Of a stretch of DNA of 64,000 bases, positions 1 through 8,328 are shown piece after piece. Source of the stretch: CAWKDG01 sp963848355. GTDB lineage: Bacteria; Actinomycetota; Acidimicrobiia; Acidimicrobiales; UBA8190. Both the position numbers and the translations under genes were made by a program. Positions within the stretch are counted from its first letter, which is position 1; the number at the start of each line of letters is the position of its first letter. The notes under the pieces are model-generated. The model made no database searches. It had not been told where the DNA came from and saw only the letters and a program-made list of their open reading frames with translations. Location: the NCBI GenBank assembly GCA_963848355.1, contig CAWKDG010000002.1, forward strand, positions 434,001 through 498,000, given 5' to 3'.

Positions 1-1297
1 GCTCACCGACGACGACGCTCGGGCCCAACCGGGCCGTCCCCGCGGCCAGGGGCAACCGTCCGAGGAGCGCCTCGACGAGCGAGGTCTTGCCCGATCCGTT
101 CGGGCCCACCAGCCCGATCCGTTCGGCCCAACCGATCTCCAGGTCGATCGGACCCATCCGGAACTGGCCACGGGCGATGACGGCGCCCTCGAGGCGCGCC
201 ACCACGGCGCCGGCCCGTGGCGCCTGGTCGATGGTGAAACGCAGATCCCAGCCTTCCCACGGCTTGTCGACCACGCCCAACCGCTCGACCGCCCTCTCGG
301 TCTGGCGGGCCCGCGAGGCCAACTTCTCCGTCCGGTTGATCCGGAAGTCACGCTGCGCCTTGTCGTTGTCCCGCGGGTCGCGGCGTTCGCGCCGCACGGC
401 CGAGGTGGCCCACTGGCGTTCCCGACGGGCCCGGTCGAGCAGCTCGCGGCGTTGGGCCTGGTGGACGGCGAAGGTCTCCTCCGCGTGCCGGCGGGCCGTC
501 GAGCGCTCCTCCAGATAGGCGGACCATCCTCCTCCGAAGACGCGGGCGCCATGGTCGTGCTCGTCGATCTCCACCACCGACGTCACGGTGGCGTCGAGGA
601 AGGCGCGGTCGTGCGACACGATCACCATGCCCCCGGCGCGCTCGGCCACGACGGCTTCGAGGCGCTCGAGCCCGTCGAAGTCGAGATCGTTGGTGGGTTC
701 GTCGAGCAGGGTGACGTCGAAGCGCGCCAGCACGATGGCGGCCAGCGCCACCCGCGCCGCCTGTCCGCCCGACACGGTGGCCGTCTCCTGGTCGACGATG
801 CCGGCGGGGAGGCCGAGATCGAGCAACGTGCCGGCGATCCGGGCGTCGATGTCGCCGGCGGACAAACCCTCGTAGCGCTCGAGGGCGACGGCGAAGCGGT
901 CCTCGGCCCCCGGTTCACCACGGCCGAGAGCCTCACCGGCGGCGCCCAGCTCCTCCTCGGCCCGGGCCACTCCCGTCCGCCGGGTCAGGGTGGCTCCCAC
1001 CGTCTCCCCCGGACGGCGCTCGTGCTCCTGGGCCAGGTAGCCGACGGTGCCGCTCGGCGGGTCGAGGCGCACGGTCCCGGCGTCGGGCTGTTCCAGGCCG
1101 GCCAGCAGGCGCAGCAACGTGGACTTGCCCACGCCGTTCGGCCCCACCACGCCGATGCACGACGTCGGCGCGACGGTGAGCGAGACGTCCTTCAGGACGG
1201 TGTGGGCACCACGGTCGAACGACAGTCGGGTGGCGACGACGGTGGCGGGTATGCGAGAACGCGCTGGGCACGGACGGCCTCCGGGTAGTGGGGACAA
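1..1297 (-). CDS. ABC-F family ATP-binding cassette protein (3' end outside window)
   Basis: Soluble tandem ABC ATPase of the ABC-F class, which act on ribosomes and are not transporters. On the minus strand the first nucleotide-binding domain has Walker A GVVGPNGVGKSTLL, signature LSGGQAARVALA and Walker B LLDEPTNDLD. A charged arginine-rich linker follows, then the second Walker A LVGPNGSGKTSL close to the window edge, so the second domain is cut off. No ATG is in frame near the start. The protein clearly begins around ATVVATRLSFDRG (about 1246), and I placed the start at an in-frame TTG at 1297, which is uncertain. No transmembrane segments are seen. Whether it is a resistance factor or a housekeeping EttA/Uup-like protein cannot be told. 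Confidence 0.85.
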   Translation of the reverse strand, partial: MSPLPGGRPCPARSRIPATVVATRLSFDRGAHTVLKDVSLTVAPTSCIGVVGPNGVGKSTLLRLLAGLEQPDAGTVRLDPPSGTVGYLAQEHERRPGETVGATLTRRTGVARAEEELGAAGEALGRGEPGAEDRFAVALERYEGLSAGDIDARIAGTLLDLGLPAGIVDQETATVSGGQAARVALAAIVLARFDVTLLDEPTNDLDFDGLERLEAVVAERAGGMVIVSHDRAFLDATVTSVVEIDEHDHGARVFGGGWSAYLEERSTARRHAEETFAVHQAQRRELLDRARRERQWATSAVRRERRDPRDNDKAQRDFRINRTEKLASRARQTERAVERLGVVDKPWEGWDLRFTIDQAPRAGAVVARLEGAVIARGQFRMGPIDLEIGWAERIGLVGPNGSGKTSLVEALLGRLPLAAGTARLGPSVVVGE

Positions 1298-1366
1298 GGA
1301 CCGCAAGGCGGGCGTTCTCAGCGCACCTCCCCACTCTACCGACGAATCACCACCGCCCATGACGAC

Positions 1367-2518
1367 TCACGGGTGTCTCGTCGCCGGTCCCCCACTCCCG
1401 GCCGAGGGCAGACGGCCGACGGCGAATCGCCCGCGGTCACCCCACTCCCGCCCGCCGGTCTCCCCGGTGGCCAGATCGGCGAGCATCTCGCCGAGGAGCG
1501 GGGCGAACTTGAAGCCGTGACCCGACGTGCCGGCGCCGACGACGACGTCCCCGACGCGGTCGAGCACGAAGTCTCCGTCGGGGGAATTGTCGTAGACGCA
1601 CCGCTCGGTGGCGACGGGTTCGGGCACCAGGCCGGGAAGGAGGCGGCGGGCCGAGCGGCGCAGGGCGGCTTCGAGGGCCGGGTCGGGACGCCCGGTGTCG
1701 TAGCGGTCGAGATCGTTCGAGGCGACGACGGGGCCGCCACCGTGGAAGGAGACCTTCATGACCCCGCTCGACCGGACCGGGAGTCCGTAGAACCAGGGCC
1801 GGCAACGCTCGACGAACACAGGCATGTCGTCGACCGATCCGGCCACGGGGGCCAGATAGGCCACCTGCTCGAGCGTGGGCGTGGGGCGCACGTCGACGCC
1901 CACGCCCGACACCAGTGGTCCCGTCCACGGTCCCGCGCACACGACGACGACCGGCGCCCGTAGCTCGTCCTCGTCGCCCTCGTTCTCGACCACGACGCCC
2001 ACGCCACCCCCCGTGTCGTCGAGTCGTCGCACCCGGGTCTGCTCTCGTATCTCGACCCCGGGCACCCGGCGCAGCGCGTCGAGACACCGGTCGGCGGCGA
2101 TGACACCGGACTCCGGTTCGAAGACGGCCGCCGTCGGGACCGACAACCCCGGGAACCGCTCGGCCACCTCACCGGCCGCGACCCTCTCGCACGGCGCGCC
2201 GGCGGCGACCATGGCGTCGACGAGGATCTCGACGTCGTCACCGAAGGTGACCTGGCCGGTGGTGGTGAGCAGTGTCGTGCGCGCCTCGGCCTCGAGCTGG
2301 CGCCACTGTCGCTGTGCCGCCATGGCCAGACGGACGTAACCGGGGTCGTCGTAGCCGAGACGGAAGATCCGGGCCGACCCCTTGGACCCCGACCGACCGT
2401 GACCGACCGTGTCCTGTTCGAGGACGACGACCTGGCGTCCGCGACGGGCGAGAGCGCGGGCCGCGCTCAGTCCGAGCACGCCGGCCCCGACGACCACCAC
2501 CCGGCTGTCGCCGTCCAT
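1367..2518 (-). CDS. FAD-dependent amine oxidoreductase, monomeric sarcosine oxidase family
   Basis: 383 aa flavoprotein expected to oxidise a secondary N-methyl amine, giving an aldehyde and H2O2 (family knowledge). The N-terminal dinucleotide-binding motif is VVVGAGVLGLSAARAL. Near residue 307 the stretch RCVYDNSPDGDFVLD matches the region where monomeric sarcosine oxidase binds FAD covalently through cysteine, and GTSGHGFKFAP follows, which is also typical. The cysteine is present, so covalent FAD is likely. The substrate (sarcosine, N-methyltryptophan or another N-methyl amino acid) cannot be chosen from sequence. It lies just upstream of the ABC-F gene on the same strand, with no functional link evident. 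Confidence 0.85.
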   Translation of the reverse strand: MDGDSRVVVVGAGVLGLSAARALARRGRQVVVLEQDTVGHGRSGSKGSARIFRLGYDDPGYVRLAMAAQRQWRQLEAEARTTLLTTTGQVTFGDDVEILVDAMVAAGAPCERVAAGEVAERFPGLSVPTAAVFEPESGVIAADRCLDALRRVPGVEIREQTRVRRLDDTGGGVGVVVENEGDEDELRAPVVVVCAGPWTGPLVSGVGVDVRPTPTLEQVAYLAPVAGSVDDMPVFVERCRPWFYGLPVRSSGVMKVSFHGGGPVVASNDLDRYDTGRPDPALEAALRRSARRLLPGLVPEPVATERCVYDNSPDGDFVLDRVGDVVVGAGTSGHGFKFAPLLGEMLADLATGETGGREWGDRGRFAVGRLPSAGSGGPATRHP

Positions 2519-2521
2519 TCC

Positions 2522-3157
2522 TCAATCCCAGGTGTAGTCGCGCAACAGGGCCGTGATGCCGGCCACGTAGGGCCGGCTCACGGCCAGGATCCCGTGCTCC
2601 TCGACCGACGTGAGGCCCTGGTAGTAGCCGGCCAGAGCCAGGTCCCGGCTCCCGCCCGTCTCGTCCAGGAGCCATCGGAGGTAGGCGGCCGACATCTCGA
2701 TGTTGTCCGCCGCCGCCCGTGGATCGAGGGCGGGGTCGCCGAGCAACCCCCGGATCGTCTGGGCGGCGGCGGGCTCGATCTGGCACACACCGACCGCCCC
2801 CGTCACCGAGACGGCGTCCGCCTGCCATCCCGACTCCCACCAGCACGTCGCCTCCACCAGCGGCGCGGGAACACCGCAGATCGTCGCCCACTCGTCGAAC
2901 ACGGGCACGAGATCGAGGCGGTTCGGTTGGGCGACGAGCTGCGCCGGCAAGACACCGCTGCGCACATCGCTCACCAGGGCCGGCGCCTCCGTCGGTGTCG
3001 CCGTCCGCGCCCCGGGGCAGAGCGCGGCGACGGGCGACGGGGACACCGAACGCAGCGCCGCCGTCGTCACGATCCCGGCGCAGACGATCAGCACCGCCGT
3101 CATCATCACGCCGGTCCGCCGGGCTCGGCGCTGTCGTCGTTCCCGGACACCCGTCAC
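2522..3157 (-). CDS. membrane-anchored lytic transglycosylase (SLT domain)
   Basis: About 211 aa. A basic N-terminus is followed by one hydrophobic segment (TAVLIVCAGIVTTAAL), then an extracytoplasmic goose-type lysozyme-like domain. EATCWWESGWQ carries the likely catalytic glutamate (about residue 108), followed by the usual GAVGVCQIEP and a C-terminal YLRWLLDETGGSRDLALAGYYQG. It should cleave peptidoglycan glycan strands at the cell surface. The frame is open further upstream to 3376, but that part lacks protein-like character, so I chose the GTG at 3157, which puts the basic residues directly before the membrane segment. The stop is 4 bp from the oxidase start, so the two may be co-transcribed. 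Confidence 0.8.
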   Translation of the reverse strand: MTGVRERRQRRARRTGVMMTAVLIVCAGIVTTAALRSVSPSPVAALCPGARTATPTEAPALVSDVRSGVLPAQLVAQPNRLDLVPVFDEWATICGVPAPLVEATCWWESGWQADAVSVTGAVGVCQIEPAAAQTIRGLLGDPALDPRAAADNIEMSAAYLRWLLDETGGSRDLALAGYYQGLTSVEEHGILAVSRPYVAGITALLRDYTWD

Positions 3158-3483
3158 GACGCCCAGCCTGGTGGCCCCGGAGGCCGGCAGCAAGGACCCC
3201 CGGAATTCACACCGGATCCACAGGTCGTCCATGTGGTCCGCACAGCTTCGGGTCGCATCATCGAGACATGACCGACAGCACCGAACGGACACTCGGGTCA
3301 AGGGTTCCTCTCTCCCCCGTCGGTCATACCCCGAAAGGGGACATCCCCTGGGGCCAACGGCAGTGGGCACCCCCACCCCCTCGCCGATCGGCCCCGGACG
3401 CCGGCCCGGCGGCGGCCGCTTTTCGCCCCGACCGCCGCCGGGCTGAGGCGCCCCTGGCGCCGACGTCGACCGAGGCGGCGCCG
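3158..3483. other. 326-bp intergenic region with hairpins and a possible ECF-type promoter
   Basis: No convincing gene. On the minus strand it lies between the thioesterase stop and the transglycosylase start. A CCCC-GAAA-GGGG hairpin sits at 3329-3340. A 9-bp inverted repeat pairs ATGACCGAC (3268-3276) with GTCGGTCAT (3319-3327). Inside it, read on the minus strand, GGAA and GTT are separated by 18 bp (3308 to 3284), the spacing of SigH/SigR-type promoters. This could be a promoter or structured leader for the transglycosylase. It is weak evidence and no known riboswitch class could be assigned. Confidence 0.3.
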
Positions 3484-3897
3484 TTAGCGCGGCGGGATCG
3501 AATACGTCACCTGCGCCTTGGCCACGATGTCATCGTGGCCGTCGGCCCGAACGGTCACGTCCACGACGCCGAGGGTCTTTCCTAACTTCAACACGCGCCC
3601 TTCGGCCACCATGTCGACGAGCGCCGGCCTGCGCAGGAAGTCGATGTGCAGGCTCGTCGTCACGGCCAGGGCCACGGGCCCGATCTGCGCCAGGATGGGC
3701 AGCCACGCCGCCCCGTCGGCCAGACCCATGAGGGCCGGACCCGACACCGTCCCCCCGGGCCGGCCGTGCGCCTTCGTCACCGGGAGGCGCATCCGCACGC
3801 CCCAGTCCCCGCTCTCCTCCACCACCATCGTCGACGGCGCATCGGGAAAGGCCCCGAGGAGGAAGCTCTGCAGCTCGTCGGTGCTCATCGCCGTCAT
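3484..3897 (-). CDS. PaaI-like hotdog-fold acyl-CoA thioesterase
   Basis: About 137 aa, the usual size of a single hotdog domain. It should hydrolyse an acyl-CoA thioester in the cytoplasm. The sequence HGRPGGTVSGPALMGLADGA resembles the PaaI/YdiI active-site helix with its acidic residue. The later strands LAVTTSLHIDFLRRP and GVVDVTVRADGHDDIVAKA are typical of the family. The start is ATG at 3897; a second ATG at 3888 is equally possible, and neither has a clear ribosome binding site. It is divergent from the next gene, with about 120 bp between starts. Substrate unknown. Confidence 0.75.
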   Translation of the reverse strand: MTAMSTDELQSFLLGAFPDAPSTMVVEESGDWGVRMRLPVTKAHGRPGGTVSGPALMGLADGAAWLPILAQIGPVALAVTTSLHIDFLRRPALVDMVAEGRVLKLGKTLGVVDVTVRADGHDDIVAKAQVTYSIPPR

Positions 3898-4018
3898 CGT
3901 GCGCGAAGCGTATCGACCGGCGGACGGGCGCTCGGGCGACGGCACTAGGGTGGCCCGGGCCGCGGTGGCCGAGGGGGCACGGCGGCGGCGACACCCGAGT
4001 CGAACGGAGGGGATCCGC

Positions 4019-4717
4019 ATGCTGTTCCTGCACGAGGTGCACGAGGTGAAGGGCGCCAAGGAGGAGGAGTTCGAGGCCGCCTTCCGCGAAGGCTGGATGC
4101 CCACCCTGGCCAAAGGGGACGACGCCCGGCTGCTCTGGTACCTCCACCACGCCCACGGCAGCGGGCCGGCGTACCACATGGTCACCATCACGGCCATCCG
4201 CGACGGGGCCGCCTGGGAAGCCCTGGCCCATCGCCTCCAGCGCGGCGACCTCGCCCCGTGGGGCCGGGAGCTCGACGAGCTGCGCCACTCGAACACGGCC
4301 AAGATGCTCCTCCCCGTCCCCTGGTCCCCCATGCAGGACATCGACTTCGCCGAAGTCCCCACCGACGGGTCCACCCACGAGCTCTCCATCTACATGGAGG
4401 ACACCGGCTGGCCCCACGCCGCCGTCGACGACTACATCGACTTCTGGGAGAAGGGGTACTACCGCCCGATGAAGGCGCGCGACGGCACCCTGCTCGACAT
4501 CCAGGTCGTCTTCCAGACCGCGTTCGGCTCGGGCCGGCGCAAGGAGGCCATCCTCATGCAGAAGATCATGAACGACGACATGCTGCTCCACCTCCTCACC
4601 CACGAAGTGCCCGACGCCATGCGCCAACCGGGCCAGTTCATGCACGACGCCCTGTCCTACCGCGACCGCTGGGAATCGAAGCTCCTGCGCACGAGCGCCT
4701 GGTCACCGCTGTACTGA
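4019..4717 (+). CDS. conserved protein of unknown function, possibly NIPSNAP-like dimeric barrel
   Basis: 232 aa, start supported by a GGAGGGG ribosome binding site 7 bp upstream of the ATG. I do not recognise the family with certainty. The beginning (MLFLHEVHEVKGAKEEEFEA) and the following YHMVTITAIRDGAAWEAL look like a ferredoxin-like alpha-beta fold of the NIPSNAP/dimeric-barrel type. The second half (STHELSIYMEDTGWPH onward, then LLDIQVVFQTAFGSGRRKE) seems to repeat the same arrangement, so it may be a tandem of two such domains. No signal peptide or membrane segment is seen. It begins a run of four plus-strand genes that may be one transcript. Confidence 0.6.
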   Translation: MLFLHEVHEVKGAKEEEFEAAFREGWMPTLAKGDDARLLWYLHHAHGSGPAYHMVTITAIRDGAAWEALAHRLQRGDLAPWGRELDELRHSNTAKMLLPVPWSPMQDIDFAEVPTDGSTHELSIYMEDTGWPHAAVDDYIDFWEKGYYRPMKARDGTLLDIQVVFQTAFGSGRRKEAILMQKIMNDDMLLHLLTHEVPDAMRQPGQFMHDALSYRDRWESKLLRTSAWSPLY

Positions 4718-4729
4718 CCGACCACCGGG

Positions 4730-5026
4730 ATGGAAGGGCCGTCGGCCAAAGCACAGGTCGTTCTCGACATCGTCGACACCATCCCGGCCGGTTCGGTGAT
4801 GAGCTACGGCGACGTCGCCGCCTGTGCCGGCCTCGGCTCGGCCCGGTTCGTGGGCCACGTCCTGTCCCGTTTCGGCGACGAGGTCCCCTGGCAACGGGTG
4901 GTCATGTCCGACGGCTCCTTCGCCCGTCATCTGGCCCACGAACAGTCAGCCCTGCTCCGCTCGGAAGCCACCCCTCTGGCCCCCGACGGCACCCGTGTCG
5001 ACATGGCCCGGGCCCGGCTGGCCTAG
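4730..5026 (+). CDS. alkyltransferase-like protein (ATL), catalytically dead MGMT homologue
   Basis: 98 aa. It matches the DNA-binding half of O6-methylguanine-DNA methyltransferase: IPAGSVMSYGDVAACAG, then SARFVGHVLSR. Where MGMT has the alkyl-accepting cysteine (PCHRV) this protein reads PWQRVV, with tryptophan replacing cysteine. That substitution defines the ATL family. These proteins bind O6-alkylguanine, flip the base and recruit nucleotide excision repair; they cannot remove the alkyl group. The gene starts 12 bp after the preceding stop, so translation is probably coupled to its neighbours. Confidence 0.85.
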   Translation: MEGPSAKAQVVLDIVDTIPAGSVMSYGDVAACAGLGSARFVGHVLSRFGDEVPWQRVVMSDGSFARHLAHEQSALLRSEATPLAPDGTRVDMARARLA

Positions 5027-5053
5027 CGCGTCGGCCTTTCCTCGACGGACCCG

Positions 5054-5557
5054 GTGCCGGCCGTGACCGACGTGCACCTCCGGGACGAGAGCGAAGGCGC
5101 CGGCTCGGTGTGCCGTCTCATCCTCGAGACCCTTCCCCACTGGTTCGGGATTCCCGAGTCCGTCGACGACTACGTGGACGTGGCCGACCGGGCGCCGACG
5201 GTCATCGCCTCGCTCGACGACAGCGATGTCGGCCTCCTCACCGTCGTCACGCACAGCCCCGACGCCGCCGAGATCTACGTCATGGCCGTGCTGCCCGACC
5301 ATCATCGTCGCGGCATCGGCCGGTCGATGCTCCATCACGCCGAGAACACTCTGGCCCACGACGGCATCGAATTCCTGCAGGTGAAAACTCTGAGCGCCCG
5401 TCGTAGGGACGAGGGATACGAGAAGACACGGGCGTTCTATCGGGCCTGCGGATTCCGGGACCTTCAGGAGTTCCCCGACCTCTGGGGACCACAGCACCCG
5501 GCCCTTCAGATGATCAAGGTGGTCGCACCACCATCTCTGCGTCCACGCGATCGGTAG
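5054..5557 (+). CDS. GNAT family N-acetyltransferase
   Basis: 167 aa, single GNAT domain. The acetyl-CoA pyrophosphate-binding loop is seen in VLPDHHRRGIGRSMLHHAE, and the C-terminal strand-turn FYRACGFRDL is typical. The acceptor is unknown. Start GTG at 5054; a second in-frame GTG at 5063 is possible. It follows the ATL gene by 27 bp on the same strand. Confidence 0.8.
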   Translation: MPAVTDVHLRDESEGAGSVCRLILETLPHWFGIPESVDDYVDVADRAPTVIASLDDSDVGLLTVVTHSPDAAEIYVMAVLPDHHRRGIGRSMLHHAENTLAHDGIEFLQVKTLSARRRDEGYEKTRAFYRACGFRDLQEFPDLWGPQHPALQMIKVVAPPSLRPRDR

Positions 5558-5600
5558 CATTCGGCGCATCCCGCGCGCCACCGGCCCCGAGGAGAGATCA

Positions 5601-6641
5601 ATGCCCGAGCTCACGATCATCGATACCGACGTCCACCGGATCACGGGCACTATCGACGGGGGACGCCTGCTCATCGACCCCGGTTCGTTCGCCGCCACCC
5701 TGGGATGGGAGCTCAAACCCGAGGGTCTGTGCCGGGGCGACGTCTGCGTTCCCGTCGCCGATCCCGGTCCCCTCGTCGTGGCCGGTCGTCTCGACCTCGC
5801 CACGGTGGCCGCCGCCCTCGGTCGCCCGGTGGTGATCGACGCCGACGCCGGCATCGCCGCCGTGGGGCTCTCGACCGACGAGAGGCGACGCGCCCTCGAC
5901 GGACTGGAGGCACCCGACTTCCGTCTCCCCGATCTCGACGGGACGGCGCACGGTCTGGACGAGTGGCAGGGCCGGAAGAAGCTCCTCGTCACCTTCGCCA
6001 GCTGGTGCGGCTGCCGCTACGACCTCCCCGGCTGGCAGGAGCTCCACGACGAGCTGGCCGACGAGGACTTCACGGTCATCGCCGTCGCCATCGACAACTC
6101 ACCCGACGACGTCCGTCCCTGGGTGGACGGCATCACCTACCCCGTCCTCGTCGACCAGTTCCATCTCCTCACCGAGCTCTACGCCATCTCCAACGTCCCC
6201 ACCGTCGTCTGGATCGACGAGGACGACCGGATCGTGCGGCCCAACGGCGTCGCCTTCGGCACCGACCTCTTCCAGGAATTCACCGGCGTCGAGTCCGGTC
6301 CCCACATGGACGCCGTCCGGCGCTGGGTCAACGACGACCACGAGCCCCTCTCGCACGACGCGGCGCGCGCGGCGGTGGCCGCCCTGTCCGACGACGAGGT
6401 CCTCGCCCGCCTCCACTTCCGGGTGGCGGCCGAGGCACTGCGCCACGGCGACGAGGCGACGGCCCGGCGCCACTTCGAGGCGGCCACGGCGCTGGCCCCC
6501 TACGACTTCACCATCCGGCGGGCCGCCATGCCGTTGCTGGGCGACGATCCCTTCGGTCCGACCTTCTTCGCCTTCTGGGAGCAGTGGCAGGAGGCCGGCA
6601 GCCCGTACCACGGCCTCTCGGCCACGGCCGCCCTCTCCTGA
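5601..6641 (+). CDS. thioredoxin-fold (AhpC/TSA-like) protein with CXC motif and C-terminal repeat region
   Basis: 346 aa, good GAGGAGAG ribosome binding site. Residues 1-100 are an unassigned domain with its own Cys pair (EGLCRGDVC, residues 44 and 49). Residues about 101-260 are a peroxiredoxin/TlpA-like thioredoxin fold: APDFRLPDLDG, then FASWCGCRYDLPGW. The active-site pair is C136-x-C138 (one residue between) and not the usual CXXC. VPTVVWID contains the cis-Pro loop. The tail RLHFRVAAEALRHGDEATA looks like a TPR-type helical hairpin. No signal peptide, so probably a cytoplasmic thiol redox or peroxide-related protein. Confidence 0.7.
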   Translation: MPELTIIDTDVHRITGTIDGGRLLIDPGSFAATLGWELKPEGLCRGDVCVPVADPGPLVVAGRLDLATVAAALGRPVVIDADAGIAAVGLSTDERRRALDGLEAPDFRLPDLDGTAHGLDEWQGRKKLLVTFASWCGCRYDLPGWQELHDELADEDFTVIAVAIDNSPDDVRPWVDGITYPVLVDQFHLLTELYAISNVPTVVWIDEDDRIVRPNGVAFGTDLFQEFTGVESGPHMDAVRRWVNDDHEPLSHDAARAAVAALSDDEVLARLHFRVAAEALRHGDEATARRHFEAATALAPYDFTIRRAAMPLLGDDPFGPTFFAFWEQWQEAGSPYHGLSATAALS

Positions 6642-6663
6642 CGCGCCGGGTCCGCCTCGGCGT
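6634..6663. terminator. possible bidirectional hairpin between convergent genes
   Basis: CTGACGC (about 6638-6644) and GCGTCAG form a perfect 7-bp inverted repeat. It spans the stop of the thioredoxin-fold gene and runs up to the stop of the NTF2-like gene. There is no T tract, as is common in actinomycetes. Termination is inferred from position and symmetry only. Confidence 0.4.
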
Positions 6664-7085
6664 CAGCCCGGTGTGGGCGCCGCCCCGGGGTCGAGGCCGG
6701 CCGCCGTCATGCCCTTCTGGATCTGCTGGGCGGGCTCGTTGGTGTCGAGGTAGTCGCGCCACCGCGTCACCCGTCCGTCGTCGTCCACCTCGATGACGGT
6801 CGCCCCTTCCATCTTGATCGGTATGCCCGGTCCGTCGGGACCCTCGGGATGGAAGGTGGCCGTGCCCGTCCACTCGAAGACGGCCCAGTCGTCTCCGCCG
6901 CGGATGGTGTCGACCCGCTGCTGCCAGTCCGGGAAGATGCTGTCGGTGTCGTTGGCGACCTTGCGCACATCGGTCGTCCACGGCGTGACCGGGTCGCTGA
7001 ACAGCCCACCATGGGCGAACAGGGCCTCGAAGGCGTCGGCCCCGTCCGTCTCCTCCATCCGCCGCGCCCACGCCTGCCAGTCCAC
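6663..7085 (-). CDS. NTF2/SnoaL-like protein
   Basis: 140 aa, an alpha+beta cone fold of the SnoaL/ketosteroid isomerase-like type. The evidence is the helical start (WQAWARRMEETDGADAFEALF), the central WAVFEWTGTATFHPE and the closing VIEVDDDGRVTRWRDYLD. Such proteins bind or isomerise small hydrophobic molecules, or simply dimerise; no catalytic role can be fixed. It lies 33 bp downstream of the haloalkane dehalogenase gene on the same strand and is probably co-expressed with it. Confidence 0.75.
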   Translation of the reverse strand: MDWQAWARRMEETDGADAFEALFAHGGLFSDPVTPWTTDVRKVANDTDSIFPDWQQRVDTIRGGDDWAVFEWTGTATFHPEGPDGPGIPIKMEGATVIEVDDDGRVTRWRDYLDTNEPAQQIQKGMTAAGLDPGAAPTPG

Positions 7086-7118
7086 GGTCCTCCCCCTCGC
7101 TCGACGACGGACGAAAGC

Positions 7119-8090
7119 CTACGTCTCCGGGGGTGTGGCGGCGATGAAGCGGGCGATGACGGCACCGAGCTCGGCGCCCTTGTCCTCCTGGACGAAGTGG
7201 CCGGCCCCTTCGATGATGCAGTGCGCCTGGCCCTGCGCACCGGGGACCCGCTCCTGGAACACGCCGTCCCAGCCGGCGCTGGCCTCGTCGCCGTCGGCGT
7301 ACGCCGTGAGGAAGGGGCGGTCGAAACCTTCGAGCGCGGCCCACGTCGAGCGGTTGACGGCCGCCCCGGGATCGTTGCCGGTCAAAGGGATGAGCGCCGG
7401 GAACTGTCGCATCCCGGCCTGATACGACGCGTCGGGAAACGGGGCGTCGTAGGCGGCGAGGACCTCGGCGGGGACGTCGGCGACGGTGACGAACGACACG
7501 AAGTCGCTCGCCCGCAGCGTCGGCGCCCGCTGGGTGTAGGCCACGTAGTCGACGAGCGCCTCCTCGAGGACGACGCGACCGTTCCCCACCGAGTGGTTGG
7601 CCCACCGCAGGCGACCGTCGAGCGTCGGGTCCGAGGTGTGGAGGATGGTGTTCGACGCCACCACCCGGGCGAAGCGGTCAGGGTCGGCGGCGAGCACGGC
7701 CAGGCCGATGGGACCGCCCCAGTCCTGGACCACGAGCGTCAGGCGGCGCAGGTCGAGAGCGGCCACGAAGCGTGTCATCCATTCGACGTGGCGACCGACG
7801 GTGTAGTCGAACCGGTCGACGGGCTTGTCGGAGCGCCCGAAACCGATGAGGTCGGGGGCGAGCACCCAGTGACCGGCGGCGGCCAGCGTCTCGATGACGG
7901 TCCGGTACAGGTACGACCACGTCGGCTGGCCGTGGAGCAGCAGCACCGGATCGGCGTCCGGTGGCCCGGCCTCGACGTAGTGCATCCGCACCGGGCCCGT
8001 GCTCTTCGAGCCGACCTCGACGTAGCACGGTGGATACGGGTACCCGGGGAGGTCGGCGAACCGTTCGGGCGGTGTCCGGACCACGTCCAT
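7119..8090 (-). CDS. haloalkane dehalogenase (alpha/beta hydrolase)
   Basis: 323 aa, cytoplasmic. It should convert a haloalkane to an alcohol and halide. LLHGQPTWSYLYR is the oxyanion-hole region. VVQDWGGPIG holds the nucleophile Asp (about residue 123), followed directly by the halide-binding Trp. The catalytic His lies in EGAGHFVQED near residue 300. The DWGG motif and the HGQPTWS loop separate this family from epoxide hydrolases and plain esterases. The actual substrate, or whether a halogenated substrate is physiological at all, cannot be read from sequence. A 16-bp palindrome lies upstream. Confidence 0.85.
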   Translation of the reverse strand: MDVVRTPPERFADLPGYPYPPCYVEVGSKSTGPVRMHYVEAGPPDADPVLLLHGQPTWSYLYRTVIETLAAAGHWVLAPDLIGFGRSDKPVDRFDYTVGRHVEWMTRFVAALDLRRLTLVVQDWGGPIGLAVLAADPDRFARVVASNTILHTSDPTLDGRLRWANHSVGNGRVVLEEALVDYVAYTQRAPTLRASDFVSFVTVADVPAEVLAAYDAPFPDASYQAGMRQFPALIPLTGNDPGAAVNRSTWAALEGFDRPFLTAYADGDEASAGWDGVFQERVPGAQGQAHCIIEGAGHFVQEDKGAELGAVIARFIAATPPET

Positions 8091-8165
8091 CGGCCGTCAG
8101 TCTCCCTCATCGGGCCAGGTCATCGTCCGTCCGGCCCGGGACGGTGCGCCCAGCCGGGGGCATCG

Positions 8166-8181
8166 TCCACATGGCTGTGGA
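8166..8181. promoter_or_regulatory. palindrome upstream of the dehalogenase gene
   Basis: TCCACA-TGGC-TGTGGA is a perfect 6-4-6 inverted repeat, about 76-91 bp upstream of the haloalkane dehalogenase start. The position suits an operator for a dimeric regulator, but no regulator gene is adjacent. Inference only. Confidence 0.3.
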
Positions 8182-8328
8182 AATGACCGGGCAGAGTGAA
8201 CGCAAGGTGACGCCACGGTGACGGGACGGCCATCGGCATGCGATGGGAAGATGACCTGGGCCCTCGGGCGCCCACGGTCCTGTGCATAAGGTCCCCGGGC
8301 CCATCGGCGGACCGAGGGCGACCGACGG

